A DNA stretch of 50,863 nt from Deltaproteobacteria bacterium (GCA_030595125.1 JAUVDV010000034.1:1-50863), one strand, 5' to 3'; positions 7,876-16,103 are shown, numbered from the stretch's first letter. Program-made: numbers and translations. Notes: generated by a model not told the origin, from the letters alone.

Positions 7876-9606
7876 TTACCAATCCCGCCTTGCGTGAGCT
7901 CCGGGCTGCCTCGTTCGATCCGCCAGCCAGTTTTGCCAGGGAGGGGTATCCGCGTTTTTGGAGGGCTCTACTATCCATCGATACAAATCCGCGAACAGGC
8001 GCTGGATCTCCGCGTCGTCGACTCGGTCGAGGAACCCGAGGGTCAGCGCCCGCCTGCGAGCGAATGCCTCCCGCCGCTGATCCAGGTCCCACCAGCTCGG
8101 TACGTCGGCGGTCTTGTAGTTGTACGGCACTTCTTCCACGCCCCTGAACATGTACGGCGCCCAGGTGTGGGCCGCCTCCGCCGCGTTCATCGTGTTGTGG
8201 GACCAGTCCCTGTGCCTGCCGCGCAGGCCGAACCGACGCCGAAACGCAGGTGCATCCGCCGCAGTGCTCGGCGACAGGTAGAACGGGTAAATCTCGAACG
8301 ACGCCGAGCCGGGGTTTTCGATCGGTAGACGGTTCATCAGCTCGACGGTGTTATCGAGAGTTGAGCGGGTTTCGCCGGGGAAGCCGACCAGGAAGGTCGC
8401 GATCATGTCGATACCGGCCGCGGTGCATAGCTCAACTCCTGCGACGGCGCGTTGGGGATCTCCCTCCCGTCCCATGCGTTCGAGCTGGTCCAGGTCCCCG
8501 CTCTCGATGCCGCAAAAGCCGAAGCGACAGCCCGACTCTCTGATCAGCTGCACGTTGCTTTCGTCCACATGGTCCGCACGAAAGAATCCGCCCCATATGA
8601 CGTCGAGTTCGGCGTCGATGATCCCGCGCGCAAGTTCGGAGGCTCGTCTTGCGGTGGGAAAGATGTTGTCGTCGACGAAAGAGATGAACCCCCGGCCGAG
8701 ATTGGTGGCTTCGCGCAGCTCGGCCAGGATCGAATCGACCGAGCGCAGTGTGGAGTGTGGGTGGAGTCGGTGGAAGTCGCAGAAGCGACAGCGATACGGG
8801 CAACCGACGCTGGTGCGTACAGGGATCGACGTCGGCAACTCGTCGATCTCGGTCCAGCGCACGTAATCATGATCGATGTCGAATGTCTCGGGGCGGCGCT
8901 CGGTGGCGTGCCAGCCCCGGTCGGCGGTCATCAACACCAGGTTTGGTATCTCCGCGAAATCGGCCGGACGCCGTCCGCCCCGTTCGATGAGCGCGAGCAC
9001 TTCGAGGGCGGTTCGCTCACCATACTCGGCTGCCACGTAGATCGCGTCGGTGATGCATTGATCGGGATGTTCGGCAAAGAGAAGGTCCTCGTTTGTGTCG
9101 ACCCCGTGGGCTGCCAGAGCGCGCCGCCGGCTCTCTCCAGCGTCTCTCGCAAACGCATGGGCCTGTTTGTAAACGTACGGTCCCCCGATCAACAGCGGCA
9201 GGTCGTCGATGGTGTGGCGGAGGCTGTCGAGGCAGGCGGCCAGGGTGCGGGGATCGGTGATGAAGGTGGTGGAGAAGAGCACCGCCAGCGGGTCTGTCGC
9301 GAGGGCGCGCTCGAGGGCGGAGTCGTCCTCCCAGTCGAAGACCGTGTGCGCGGCGTATCCGTGACGCTTGAGGAAACTCTCGAGGTAGTAGCCGGCCAGC
9401 GGGTTGGCGTTGCCGATGCCCCGGCTGAGCGATGGGTGCTCCAGCGGAGAGTTGAACAGGGCCTCCAGATTTGTGAGCGACGCCGGAGCCCCGCTTTTAG
9501 TCTGCACCGTGAGCGGCGCCTCGAGAGACCAGCCGCCGAACCGATCGAACGACGTGTACCTCGGCGCCAGCACTACTACCGATTCTGTTTTCCTGGTTGT
9601 TTTCAA
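7876..9606 (-). CDS. B12-binding-type radical SAM enzyme
   Basis: The 576-residue product has an N-terminal Rossmann-like half (about 1-200, with FSTTFITDP and LLIGGPYVY) in the position of a B12-binding domain, though without a DxHxxG motif. Next is a radical SAM core with the [4Fe-4S] motif CPYRCRFC (Cys269, 273, 276). Downstream elements include GFISFVDDNIF, GFCGIESG and FLVGFPGET, typical of this superfamily. The start is TTG 9606, which overlaps the stop of the upstream gene as TTGA, so translation is probably coupled. It is the last gene of an operon headed by a phosphatidyltransferase. The substrate is unknown; context hints at lipid or envelope modification (inference). Confidence 0.88.
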   Translation of the reverse strand: MKTTRKTESVVVLAPRYTSFDRFGGWSLEAPLTVQTKSGAPASLTNLEALFNSPLEHPSLSRGIGNANPLAGYYLESFLKRHGYAAHTVFDWEDDSALERALATDPLAVLFSTTFITDPRTLAACLDSLRHTIDDLPLLIGGPYVYKQAHAFARDAGESRRRALAAHGVDTNEDLLFAEHPDQCITDAIYVAAEYGERTALEVLALIERGGRRPADFAEIPNLVLMTADRGWHATERRPETFDIDHDYVRWTEIDELPTSIPVRTSVGCPYRCRFCDFHRLHPHSTLRSVDSILAELREATNLGRGFISFVDDNIFPTARRASELARGIIDAELDVIWGGFFRADHVDESNVQLIRESGCRFGFCGIESGDLDQLERMGREGDPQRAVAGVELCTAAGIDMIATFLVGFPGETRSTLDNTVELMNRLPIENPGSASFEIYPFYLSPSTAADAPAFRRRFGLRGRHRDWSHNTMNAAEAAHTWAPYMFRGVEEVPYNYKTADVPSWWDLDQRREAFARRRALTLGFLDRVDDAEIQRLFADLYRWIVEPSKNADTPPWQNWLADRTRQPGAHARRDW

Positions 9607-10370
9607 AACAACACCGTCATGGACAGGCCCGTTGCGGGGTGGCCGCTGGAGGAAAAAAGAACTGTTGGAACGGGACCCATCACCAGTGGTTTGACGCGTT
9701 CGGGAGTTTCAGTGCGAGAAAGATGATAGGGCGAAAGCACATGCCTTTCCCTTTCTTTCTTTGATGCGCCCAGCCCGATCATTTCTCCTGCTGCCGGTAA
9801 CAAGAGACTGAACGAGGTTATCAGAGTCACCGATCGCCACGACTCTGTTTGATATGAAGCGTAACTTACGCCTATTGCGGCGCCGAGACCGACGAGCCCG
9901 CCCAGCGCAATGGCCAGGGGATTGACCTTGAAAAACGCGCTTCTGTTGTAGACCAGAGTTGTTATCGTTGTGCTCAACAGAACACCGGCGCCACCCAGCA
10001 GAGGAACGCTGGACTTGGAGGCCGATCTGGCGACTTCAAAATCCTCGTAGGTCTCCCCGACGGGGGTATCCTCGTCATCGTTGTGGCCAAAATCTATTTC
10101 AAAAGGGGCCAAAGTAACTACCACAATATTTATTATGGCGGTAAATCCATGTGCGGCGAAGGGAACAATTAACGCTTTGGTTCTCAGTCGCTTGTCTCTG
10201 TGTCTGACCTTCTCCTGGATTTCTTCGGAGGGCTCGGGTCTTATTTTTTTCTCAACATTGGCGAAGCAATTCGATGACGCGATAAACAAGAGCGAAAAGA
10301 TGTTCAGTGCAACAGCGCAACTGACAAGTTTGCCTGAGCCCTTTTGAGGATGATGATTTCTTTTGTACAC
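9603..10370 (-). CDS. Unknown membrane protein with four hydrophobic segments
   Basis: The 255-residue product begins at GTG 10370; no earlier in-frame ATG exists and the ribosome site is weak. After a basic N-terminus there is a signal-like hydrophobic stretch (about 15-37), a charged region, then segments near 65-88, 120-140, 150-168 and 178-197. The C-terminal 50 residues are polar. The acidic loop GHNDDEDTPVGE precedes the third segment. I do not recognise a family. The layout resembles the small membrane modules that follow TPR domains in the proteins at 1873-2661 and 39435-40400, without the TPR part. It overlaps the radical SAM gene by 4 nt and follows the beta-propeller lipoprotein by 45 nt. 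Confidence 0.7.
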   Translation of the reverse strand: MYKRNHHPQKGSGKLVSCAVALNIFSLLFIASSNCFANVEKKIRPEPSEEIQEKVRHRDKRLRTKALIVPFAAHGFTAIINIVVVTLAPFEIDFGHNDDEDTPVGETYEDFEVARSASKSSVPLLGGAGVLLSTTITTLVYNRSAFFKVNPLAIALGGLVGLGAAIGVSYASYQTESWRSVTLITSFSLLLPAAGEMIGLGASKKERERHVLSPYHLSRTETPERVKPLVMGPVPTVLFSSSGHPATGLSMTVLF

Positions 10371-10415
10371 GAACCCGATGTTACCCGAAAATCCCGATTG
10401 TTTTGGAGAACTATT

Positions 10416-12008
10416 TCACAGGACGTATTTTGTCAGGAAGCCCTGGTACTGGAAGCTTCCGACAAGCATGGTTTCGTTGGGTTCATCCAGACCGAAGATA
10501 ACGTCGTCCTCTCCCCAACAGAATCCGTAATCGTCACAAGGAATGCTCCAGTTGCCCGTGGTGAATAGATATCCCTCGGGATCGACCACGATTCCCATTA
10601 CGCTGGCCGCCATGGCTTCCACCTTTCCGAAAGACACCCATATTAGCGTACCGTCCGGGTTGTACCTGGCCACGTATGCGCTCAGGGAGTAGGCAAAACC
10701 GCAATTGATGCATGTTTCTTGGTCAAAAGGTGTCTCCGTCTGTGCGCTCTCGCCGGGCCCCCAGACAGGCTCACCGGTGAAAGTGCCGCCCACGGCAATG
10801 GAGCCGTCCTCGAATATTTCGAAGTCATCGACAAGTGTGTTGTAAATACCCGCCGGGGATCTCAACCAGTCGACAACACCGTCGGGAGAGACCCCGGCCA
10901 GGTATCCTCCGCCGGTCTCTATCTGGGTATCGACTCCGTTCGTGCCGTGAAAAACGACGTGTTGAATCTCACCCGCCGATCCCGTTACCCGAAGAGATCC
11001 TTCAGGTGTCAACCGAACCCTGGGATAACTGCTCTTGCCCGGATATTCCACCCGGAACACCCAATCCAGCTCGCCGTTCCAACTGTATCGCGCAATGAAA
11101 GCGTCACTTCCTCCGCTCGAAAACAGCTCCGTTGCATTCTCACCCTCGCCGAACACGGCGGAACCGTTGTCATCGTTGTACTGGTCGTATCCGAAATTGC
11201 CGCCAATAAAGAAATGGCCCTCACCCGATACGGCAAGACTGTAGGCGCCATCGAATTTGGCTCCCCCGGCTTTCTTTGCCCATACCAGCTCCCCGTCCTT
11301 TGAGTATCTGGCCACGAGCGCGTCGCTCATCCCGGAAGAATGGATCTCCACCTGTCCGTCTGGCCCCTCGAAAACCGCCGGCGGCAGTTCTTCTCCTTCG
11401 AGATTGGGGTGTGCTCCAAAGGCGCCGACTGTGATGATGTCGCCATCATTCGTGAACGCAACATCGTGGAAAAAAGAATAGACATCTCCCGAAACCATCC
11501 TCACCCATTTGAGCTCGCCGTCGAGGGAAAAGGAGGCAAGAAAAGCGTTGCTCGAAGCGTTCGGTTCCAGGGTGACGGTGTTGCCCCCTTCAATTCCAAA
11601 GGTTGCCGGGTCATATCCCAGATCGCCGACCACCAGAATGGTTTCGCCCAGGGTTGCAATTTCCCTGACGTAGATCGCCCCGTGTCCGATCTCTTGTCTT
11701 CCGAGGAAGACCCCGTCTGCGCTGTATTCGACGAGATTCAAACCAAGTGGTTGTGACGAAGTATCCGACGAATCGACATTATGTAGCGCGGTGACCGAAG
11801 CCAGGAGTGTCACGCCTCCTTCGGGCGACACATCGACCAGTCGTGGTCGCCAAACAGCCCAATTGTCGCCAATCGGGACCGCCCACTCCAGCTGACCGGG
11901 TATCGAGGGAGTGTCTGTGTCCGGTTGTTCAACGATTTCTTGAGATCGATAGCAGCCCGACAAGCAAACGAATATTGCGATCAAGCAGCATATTCGTGCC
12001 TCCAACAA
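10416..12008 (-). CDS. SBBP-type beta-propeller lipoprotein
   Basis: The 530-residue product starts at TTG 12008, supported by GGAG 8 nt upstream; no ATG is available. The lipobox is CLSGC near residue 19, then a minimal linker (PDTDTPSIP). The rest is a repeat of the form DAxxARYSxxGELxWxxxxGG...DGxxxxxGxFxGxxxFG, as in SBBP/NHL-like propellers of secreted myxobacterial proteins, with five or more blades visible. It is expected at the outer membrane. It lies 12 nt after the phosphatidyltransferase gene and 45 nt before the membrane-protein gene, in one operon. Ligand and function are unknown. Confidence 0.87.
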   Translation of the reverse strand: MLEARICCLIAIFVCLSGCYRSQEIVEQPDTDTPSIPGQLEWAVPIGDNWAVWRPRLVDVSPEGGVTLLASVTALHNVDSSDTSSQPLGLNLVEYSADGVFLGRQEIGHGAIYVREIATLGETILVVGDLGYDPATFGIEGGNTVTLEPNASSNAFLASFSLDGELKWVRMVSGDVYSFFHDVAFTNDGDIITVGAFGAHPNLEGEELPPAVFEGPDGQVEIHSSGMSDALVARYSKDGELVWAKKAGGAKFDGAYSLAVSGEGHFFIGGNFGYDQYNDDNGSAVFGEGENATELFSSGGSDAFIARYSWNGELDWVFRVEYPGKSSYPRVRLTPEGSLRVTGSAGEIQHVVFHGTNGVDTQIETGGGYLAGVSPDGVVDWLRSPAGIYNTLVDDFEIFEDGSIAVGGTFTGEPVWGPGESAQTETPFDQETCINCGFAYSLSAYVARYNPDGTLIWVSFGKVEAMAASVMGIVVDPEGYLFTTGNWSIPCDDYGFCWGEDDVIFGLDEPNETMLVGSFQYQGFLTKYVL

Positions 12009-12020
12009 ATGATCTTCTCC

Positions 12021-13112
12021 TCAAATCTGTGAGAGATACCGGCTGCGGTGACGCCACAGGGAGATTACAGCGAAGATGACGGTGACGAGTGTTGCGCAGG
12101 CGACGAGGATCTCTCCGAGTGGGATGCCGAGGGATACGTTGAAATACCAGATGGCGAGCGAGCCTCCGGCGAAGAGTATCTGAAGCGATGACTTCAGCGC
12201 CACCCACCTGAACCGAGGGGAGATCTTCTGCGACGCCAGGAGGTTGCCCAGGCCGCCGACCGCGAGTTCCAGGGTGAAGGACAGGATGATGAGCGTGCTC
12301 ATGCCCACCATCTCATACCTGCCGATGAGGAAGAGGAAGACCAGGGGCACCATCAACCCATCCAGAATGAATCTTCCCATCTCCTTCATCAGCCCGGGTT
12401 TGCCGCGAAAGGCGCGCCAGGCGTCCGACAGGTAGGACATGCCGGTTATCGCGGTGAGGCCGGTGATTCCAGCCAGGATAATGTATCCCGCCAGGTTTGT
12501 GCCCGCCGCCCAGAAGATCAGGACAGCAACGGTCATGAGGATAATCATCGTCACGCTGCGTTGTCCCTGTTTCTTGCCCTTCACCAGACGGTAGATGATC
12601 AACGACAGCGGGATGACTATGGGTATGCAAAGGAGGCAGATGCGAAGGTAGGCATCCATATTTGAGAGATGGGCCGCCAGGAAGAACAGGATGTATCCGA
12701 TGCCGACCATCTGGATCGCGGTCTTGAATTTTGCCAGCGTCGAGGTGCGCATGGGGGCGTCTCGCAAACTCAGGCCTGTGCGCAGAGACGTGACGAGAAA
12801 ATCACGCGAGAAGATGATGGCGATCATCCACAGGGGAATCACCGTGCGACCCCATTCCTGAACGTATCGCTCGGACAGCGGCAAGTAGATGACCGCAATG
12901 AAGATCTTGTCGGCGATGGGATCCAGCAGACTTCCCAGGACCGTCGGTCCCTCCGCGCGAGCCATGATGCCGTCAAAGTAGTCGGTTATCCCCAGCACGG
13001 CGACCACCGCAATGCATACGAACAGCAGGTTCGCGTCCTGGTAGAGCAGGTACCCGGGAATAGGCATGAAGACAATCCGCGCGATCGTCATCATGTTGGC
13101 CGTTATCTTCAA
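12021..13112 (-). CDS. CDP-alcohol phosphatidyltransferase with extra C-terminal membrane domain
   Basis: The 363-residue product carries the complete family signature: DYFDGIMARAEG followed by GSLLDPIADK, that is D-x2-DG-x2-AR-x8-G-x3-D-x3-D, at about residues 44-68. This places it among PgsA-like enzymes, which transfer a phosphatidyl group from CDP-diacylglycerol to an alcohol such as glycerol-3-phosphate. Such enzymes are normally about 180-200 residues. Here a further segment of about 165 residues with around six hydrophobic helices follows, which I do not recognise. The start is ATG 13112. It heads the operon with the propeller lipoprotein, unknown membrane protein and radical SAM enzyme. 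The exact head group is not determinable from sequence. Confidence 0.88.
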   Translation of the reverse strand: MKITANMMTIARIVFMPIPGYLLYQDANLLFVCIAVVAVLGITDYFDGIMARAEGPTVLGSLLDPIADKIFIAVIYLPLSERYVQEWGRTVIPLWMIAIIFSRDFLVTSLRTGLSLRDAPMRTSTLAKFKTAIQMVGIGYILFFLAAHLSNMDAYLRICLLCIPIVIPLSLIIYRLVKGKKQGQRSVTMIILMTVAVLIFWAAGTNLAGYIILAGITGLTAITGMSYLSDAWRAFRGKPGLMKEMGRFILDGLMVPLVFLFLIGRYEMVGMSTLIILSFTLELAVGGLGNLLASQKISPRFRWVALKSSLQILFAGGSLAIWYFNVSLGIPLGEILVACATLVTVIFAVISLWRHRSRYLSQI

Positions 13113-13124
13113 GTAATTACCACC

Positions 13125-13149
13125 TTCTCATTTACATCCGAGATGAGAA
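13125..13149. promoter_or_regulatory. Inverted repeat between divergent genes
   Basis: TTCTCAT-N11-ATGAGAA is a perfect 7-bp dyad in the 103-bp gap between the phosphatidyltransferase start (13112) and trmH start (13216). Size and place suit a dimeric regulator site. No regulator is encoded next to it. Confidence 0.4.
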
Positions 13150-13215
13150 TGCCGTTGACCGGAGTTGAAGTAAAGCCTCTTCCGTGTCGAGACGGTTCGA
13201 TGTAGGTTCAACACC

Positions 13216-13938
13216 GTGAGACGAATAAAGGCAATAGACGGCGATCTTTTTCGCCCCAGGGGACAGATGGGGCGTGAACTGGATCTTGCGAAGAGCAACC
13301 CCGGTGAGGTCATCCGTGTGCTCGGGCCCAGGCTCAGCGAGGAAAGAAAGCGTCGTATAGACAAGGTGGCGGCCAATCGCACTGGGAAACTGGCAGTGGC
13401 CATTGAGGGTGTCCACGATCCGCACAATACGGCCGCAGTCATCCGAACGGCGGATGCGTTTGGTATCCTCGAGGTGCATATCCTCGAGGGTGACACAAAG
13501 TTCAGATCCTCGCGCAAGGTGACCCAGGGCGCGCACAAGTGGGTGGACGTTGGAATCTGGAGCAACGTCAAGGCGTTCATCGAGGCCATGAAGGCGCGAG
13601 GGAAACGTGTGCTGGTTGCGGCCATGGACGGCTCGCAAAGCGTCGGGGACTTGTCGCCGATCGAGGAGCCGACGGTGCTTGTTTTCGGTAACGAGGCCGA
13701 GGGAATCTCGGACGCCATGCTCACGTCGGCCGATGGAACCTTTCGGATTCCCATGTACGGGTTCGTGGAGAGTTTTAACATTTCGGTGGCTGCCGGAATA
13801 TCGATTGCGACATTGCGCGCCGGCGGCGGCGGCGATCTCTCGGCGCGTGATCTTAAGGTTCTGCGCGCGAGATACTATCTCCGTTCGGTTCGAGCAGGTT
13901 ACGATATAGTCAAGCTCTCCGGGAAGCGGGACCGATAG
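13216..13938 (+). CDS. trmH: SpoU-family tRNA (guanosine-2'-O-)-methyltransferase, TrmH type
   Basis: The 240-residue product has all three SPOUT motifs. Motif 1 is NTAAVIRTADAFG with Asn71 and Arg77. Motif 2 is VLVFGNEAEGIS with Glu160. Motif 3 is IPMYGFVESFNISVAAGI with Ser186 and Asn188. The PMYGFVESFN wording is characteristic of TrmH, which methylates G18 of tRNA using S-adenosylmethionine. The start is GTG 13216; the next in-frame Met is at codon 18. The last 48 bp before the final codons are repeated exactly 2 kb downstream (15886-15933), so the gene's 3' end looks like an integration site that keeps the gene intact. Confidence 0.93.
   Translation: MRRIKAIDGDLFRPRGQMGRELDLAKSNPGEVIRVLGPRLSEERKRRIDKVAANRTGKLAVAIEGVHDPHNTAAVIRTADAFGILEVHILEGDTKFRSSRKVTQGAHKWVDVGIWSNVKAFIEAMKARGKRVLVAAMDGSQSVGDLSPIEEPTVLVFGNEAEGISDAMLTSADGTFRIPMYGFVESFNISVAAGISIATLRAGGGGDLSARDLKVLRARYYLRSVRAGYDIVKLSGKRDR
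13885..13932 (+). repeat. 48-bp direct repeat, left copy (att-like, 3' end of trmH)
   Basis: These 48 bases match 15886-15933 exactly and in the same orientation. They encode the trmH C-terminus (S V R A G Y D I V K L S G K R D). Only 6 bp of coding sequence (one codon and the stop) follow. Confidence 0.93.
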
Positions 13939-13965
13939 TCAATGCGGGCCTGAACAGTCTCTTTG

Positions 13966-13983
13966 CAGTGGAGTCAGACTTTG
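13966..13983 (+). repeat. Degenerate copy of the GTGGGGTCAGACACATTTG repeat
   Basis: CAGTGGAGTCAGACTTTG resembles the dispersed repeat seen intact at 20893, 21815 and 21961. It lies just inside the left direct repeat of the ATPase cassette. Confidence 0.45.
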
Positions 13984-14008
13984 CGGGGAACCCCAAAAGG
14001 GTGTTAAT

Positions 14009-14039
14009 TTGACCTTCATCTGAGCGGGTCGAGTATGAT
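14009..14039 (+). promoter_or_regulatory. Candidate sigma-70 promoter of the ATPase/TOPRIM cassette
   Basis: TTGACC (14009-14014) and TATGAT (14034-14039) are separated by 19 bp, slightly long. A GAGG ribosome site follows at 14053 and the ATG at 14064, so the cassette appears to carry its own promoter. Confidence 0.5.
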
Positions 14040-14063
14040 AAGCAGCAAAAAAGAGGTGACGTG

Positions 14064-15203
14064 ATGAACGAAGGATACACCGCGATCAGGCGGCTGAAGG
14101 CCAGAAACTACGGTTGCTTGAAAGATATTAATGTGGAATTCACCCCGCTCCACGCGCTGATTGGCCCCAATGACAGCGGGAAGAGCACTATTTTGAGAGC
14201 CGTGCGGACCCTTTCCCAACTCGGTGGTTCCCGATTTGCTGACGTTACCGAGACGGAAGCGAAGCCGTTCTTCCCGGGTATAGATTTCACAATCGATTTC
14301 GACCTCAGGTGGTTGATTGAAGACAACTATGGCTATCGAATCGAGTCAGGTCACGAGTTCGGCTACGTGAACGAATACCTGCTTTTGGGGGACAACGGGG
14401 AGACTCCCGCGAGTAAAAGATTCATTCACAATAGTGGGCTGCTGACCCTCACAAGGGAACAACCCGAAAGAAGGGACCTGTTTAAGAAGATGTCCAGCAG
14501 GTTTGTGCGATTCAACCCGGATGCACTTCGCCAGGGAACGAAACTCATTACGCGCGACAGTAAGATTCAGCTGAACGACGAACAGGGACAGGGCCTGTCG
14601 AGCGTTTACGATGCGGTGTTGAAACGGGACCGCCAAGCCTACACATCGATCGAGGAGCAAGTGCAGAAGCTGTTCCCGACAGTGAAAGGCTTGAACCTTT
14701 ATAACGATTCATCGTCAACGACGGCATTGATGATCAACCTGGTGACCGGTGAGGATATCAACGCCAGTCTCGTAAGCGAGGGGTTGCTCTTCTACCTTGC
14801 GTTTGCCGCAATCCCCCATCTCGAGCCGACCTCTGTTCTCCTCGTAGAAGAGCCGGAGAACGGACTTCATCCGGCGATGATGCGACACGTGGTCGGAATC
14901 CTTCGCGAGATCTCCGAGCATACCCAGGTAATTGTTGCGACACATAGTCCTCTCATCGTCAATGAGCTGAGGCCGGAGGAGGTATCGGTAGTGACGCGCA
15001 CCGCCGAGGAGGGGACCCGGGTCAGACCGATCAAGGACACGCCGAACTTCAACGAGCGTTCCAGGGTATACGCTCTGGGTGAACTCTGGGTGAGTTACGC
15101 TGACGGCGAGTTGGAAGAGCCGTTGTTCACGGAGGAGTTGGAGTCGGAGGATACCGGCGAGCCGGTGGAATGGGAAGACGATGAAGAGGAGACAGAGGCG
15201 TGA
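14064..15203 (+). CDS. OLD-like AAA/ABC-type ATPase of a two-gene defence-like cassette
   Basis: The 379-residue product starts at ATG 14064; GTG 14061 is in frame but the GAGG spacing favours the ATG. It has an N-terminal SMC-like strand (AIRRLKARNYGCLKDINVEF), Walker A GPNDSGKST at 34-42, Walker B LLVEEPENGLHP at about 264-275 and the H-switch ATHSPLIVN at about 300. This is the AAA_21/AAA_15 organisation seen in OLD, Gabija, PARIS and RloA ATPases. The C-terminal 25 residues are extremely acidic. The stop overlaps the GTG of the next gene (GTGA), coupling the two. The pair sits between direct repeats of the trmH end. A phage-defence role is inferred from architecture only. Confidence 0.9.
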   Translation: MNEGYTAIRRLKARNYGCLKDINVEFTPLHALIGPNDSGKSTILRAVRTLSQLGGSRFADVTETEAKPFFPGIDFTIDFDLRWLIEDNYGYRIESGHEFGYVNEYLLLGDNGETPASKRFIHNSGLLTLTREQPERRDLFKKMSSRFVRFNPDALRQGTKLITRDSKIQLNDEQGQGLSSVYDAVLKRDRQAYTSIEEQVQKLFPTVKGLNLYNDSSSTTALMINLVTGEDINASLVSEGLLFYLAFAAIPHLEPTSVLLVEEPENGLHPAMMRHVVGILREISEHTQVIVATHSPLIVNELRPEEVSVVTRTAEEGTRVRPIKDTPNFNERSRVYALGELWVSYADGELEEPLFTEELESEDTGEPVEWEDDEEETEA

Positions 15204-15856
15204 TCCGCCTATACGTCTCTGGCGAGGGATCCAACGAGTTGGGATCTCGATGCGACCCCGAAAAGGGTGACGAGTTCCCTGACGACGGCTTCCATCCCGG
15301 CGTGATCGAGAAGCTCGTCGGAAAGGTCCGGCAAGGTGGATGGGAAATTCGCCATGCGGTTCGATGGCAGGATGTCCGCAAAATTAAAGTGCAAAATCCC
15401 GGGATATTGAAGGGGGAGGCGGCGAATGTCGAACGTCTGGCGCTCCGTGCTCGCGAGCTTTCCTGCAATGCCCTCATTTTTCTTCGCGATCGGGACGGAC
15501 CGAAGAACATAAGTCGTGAGCGCGTCATCGCGAAAGCGGTGCAGCAAGCCAAACGGGAGCACAAGAGATTGGATATAGTCGGCGGTGTACCGATCGAGAT
15601 GCTCGAATCCTGGTTGCTTGCACTCAAGGGCGACCGCAAGTCGGAGAGCGTGGGCGATCCGGCCGGCGAACTGAAGAAACGGCACGACGTCCAGAAGAAA
15701 CGAACGACCGCCATGGTCCAGCTCGTGATGAACTCCAACCTGAAAGACATCCCTGACGACGCTCACTCGCTGTGGCGTTGGCTCCGGGTCCTCGCGGTTG
15801 CACTGAAAGTCAAAATTCCGAAGAGCTGGCCGCGACTGCCCGCAAGAAGGCGCTGA
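15200..15856 (+). CDS. TOPRIM-like (DUF4276/OLD-nuclease-type) partner protein
   Basis: The 218-residue product starts at GTG 15200, overlapping the ATPase stop by 4 nt. The N-terminal strand LYVSGEGSNE places a Glu (residue 9) where TOPRIM domains have their catalytic acid, and FLRDRDG (Asp97, Asp99) matches the DxD motif. Between them are Arg/Lys-rich helices. The C-terminus is basic (KSWPRLPARRR). Such small TOPRIM proteins act as nucleases or effectors partnered with OLD-like ATPases. Whether this one cuts DNA, RNA or tRNA cannot be told. The stop is 29 bp before the right direct repeat. Confidence 0.78.
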   Translation: MIRLYVSGEGSNELGSRCDPEKGDEFPDDGFHPGVIEKLVGKVRQGGWEIRHAVRWQDVRKIKVQNPGILKGEAANVERLALRARELSCNALIFLRDRDGPKNISRERVIAKAVQQAKREHKRLDIVGGVPIEMLESWLLALKGDRKSESVGDPAGELKKRHDVQKKRTTAMVQLVMNSNLKDIPDDAHSLWRWLRVLAVALKVKIPKSWPRLPARRR

Positions 15857-15885
15857 ACCTGCATGCACTGGTGATAGATCTACGC

Positions 15886-15933
15886 TCGGTTCGAGCAGGT
15901 TACGATATAGTCAAGCTCTCCGGGAAGCGGGAC
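15886..15933 (+). repeat. 48-bp direct repeat, right copy (att-like)
   Basis: An exact copy of 13885-13932. In the trmH frame it is followed by an AGC codon and TAG, so it would also complete a trmH gene, with Ser instead of Arg as last residue. It marks the right end of the roughly 2.0-kb cassette. Confidence 0.93.
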
Positions 15934-15982
15934 AGCTAGCTAATACCCCGAGTCCACAAAGAAAAACATAAGTGACGAAAAG

Positions 15983-16044
15983 GTCGACCCCATCCCGGCC
16001 TTCCCCTGAGATAGGGGAAGGGGAAGATGATGGAGGCCTGCTTT
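15983..16044 (+). repeat. Nested-hairpin repeat element, copy A (REP/MITE-like)
   Basis: This block of about 62 bp recurs at 38801-38862. It contains an inner stem CTTCCCCT/AGGGGAAG (16 paired bases, 5-nt loop) inside outer arms CCGGCCT/AGGCCTG. It ends just before the promoter of the tetR operon. Confidence 0.8.
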
Positions 16045-16052
16045 AGATGGGA

Positions 16053-16081
16053 TTGACAAGGCACCGTTGCCAGGGCACATT
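16053..16081 (+). promoter_or_regulatory. Candidate promoter of the tetR-RND operon
   Basis: A perfect -35 TTGACA (16053-16058) and a weak -10 CACATT (16076-16081) are 17 bp apart. The predicted start of transcription falls at the palindrome beginning at 16088. Confidence 0.5.
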
Positions 16082-16087
16082 CAGATT

Positions 16088-16103
16088 GTGACGGTTGCGT
16101 CAC
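16088..16103. promoter_or_regulatory. Palindromic TetR-family operator candidate
   Basis: GTGACG-GTTG-CGTCAC is a perfect 6-bp dyad with a 4-bp spacer, placed at the predicted transcription start and 15 bp before the tetR ATG. Its form fits operators of TetR repressors that control their own RND pump. Binding itself is inferred. Confidence 0.65.

Noticed and set aside
8452-9726. Plus-strand 424-codon frame opposite the radical SAM gene
   Set aside because: It lacks any recognisable motif, and the minus frame has complete radical SAM motifs.
13984-14003. GGGGAACCCC and CCCAAAAGGG as a trmH terminator
   Set aside because: The stems are 3-4 bp and no T-run follows.
13885-15933. Reading the 48-bp repeats as a transposon target-site duplication
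   Set aside because: Transposon duplications are usually 2-14 bp. There is no transposase inside and no terminal inverted repeat next to the 48-bp copies.
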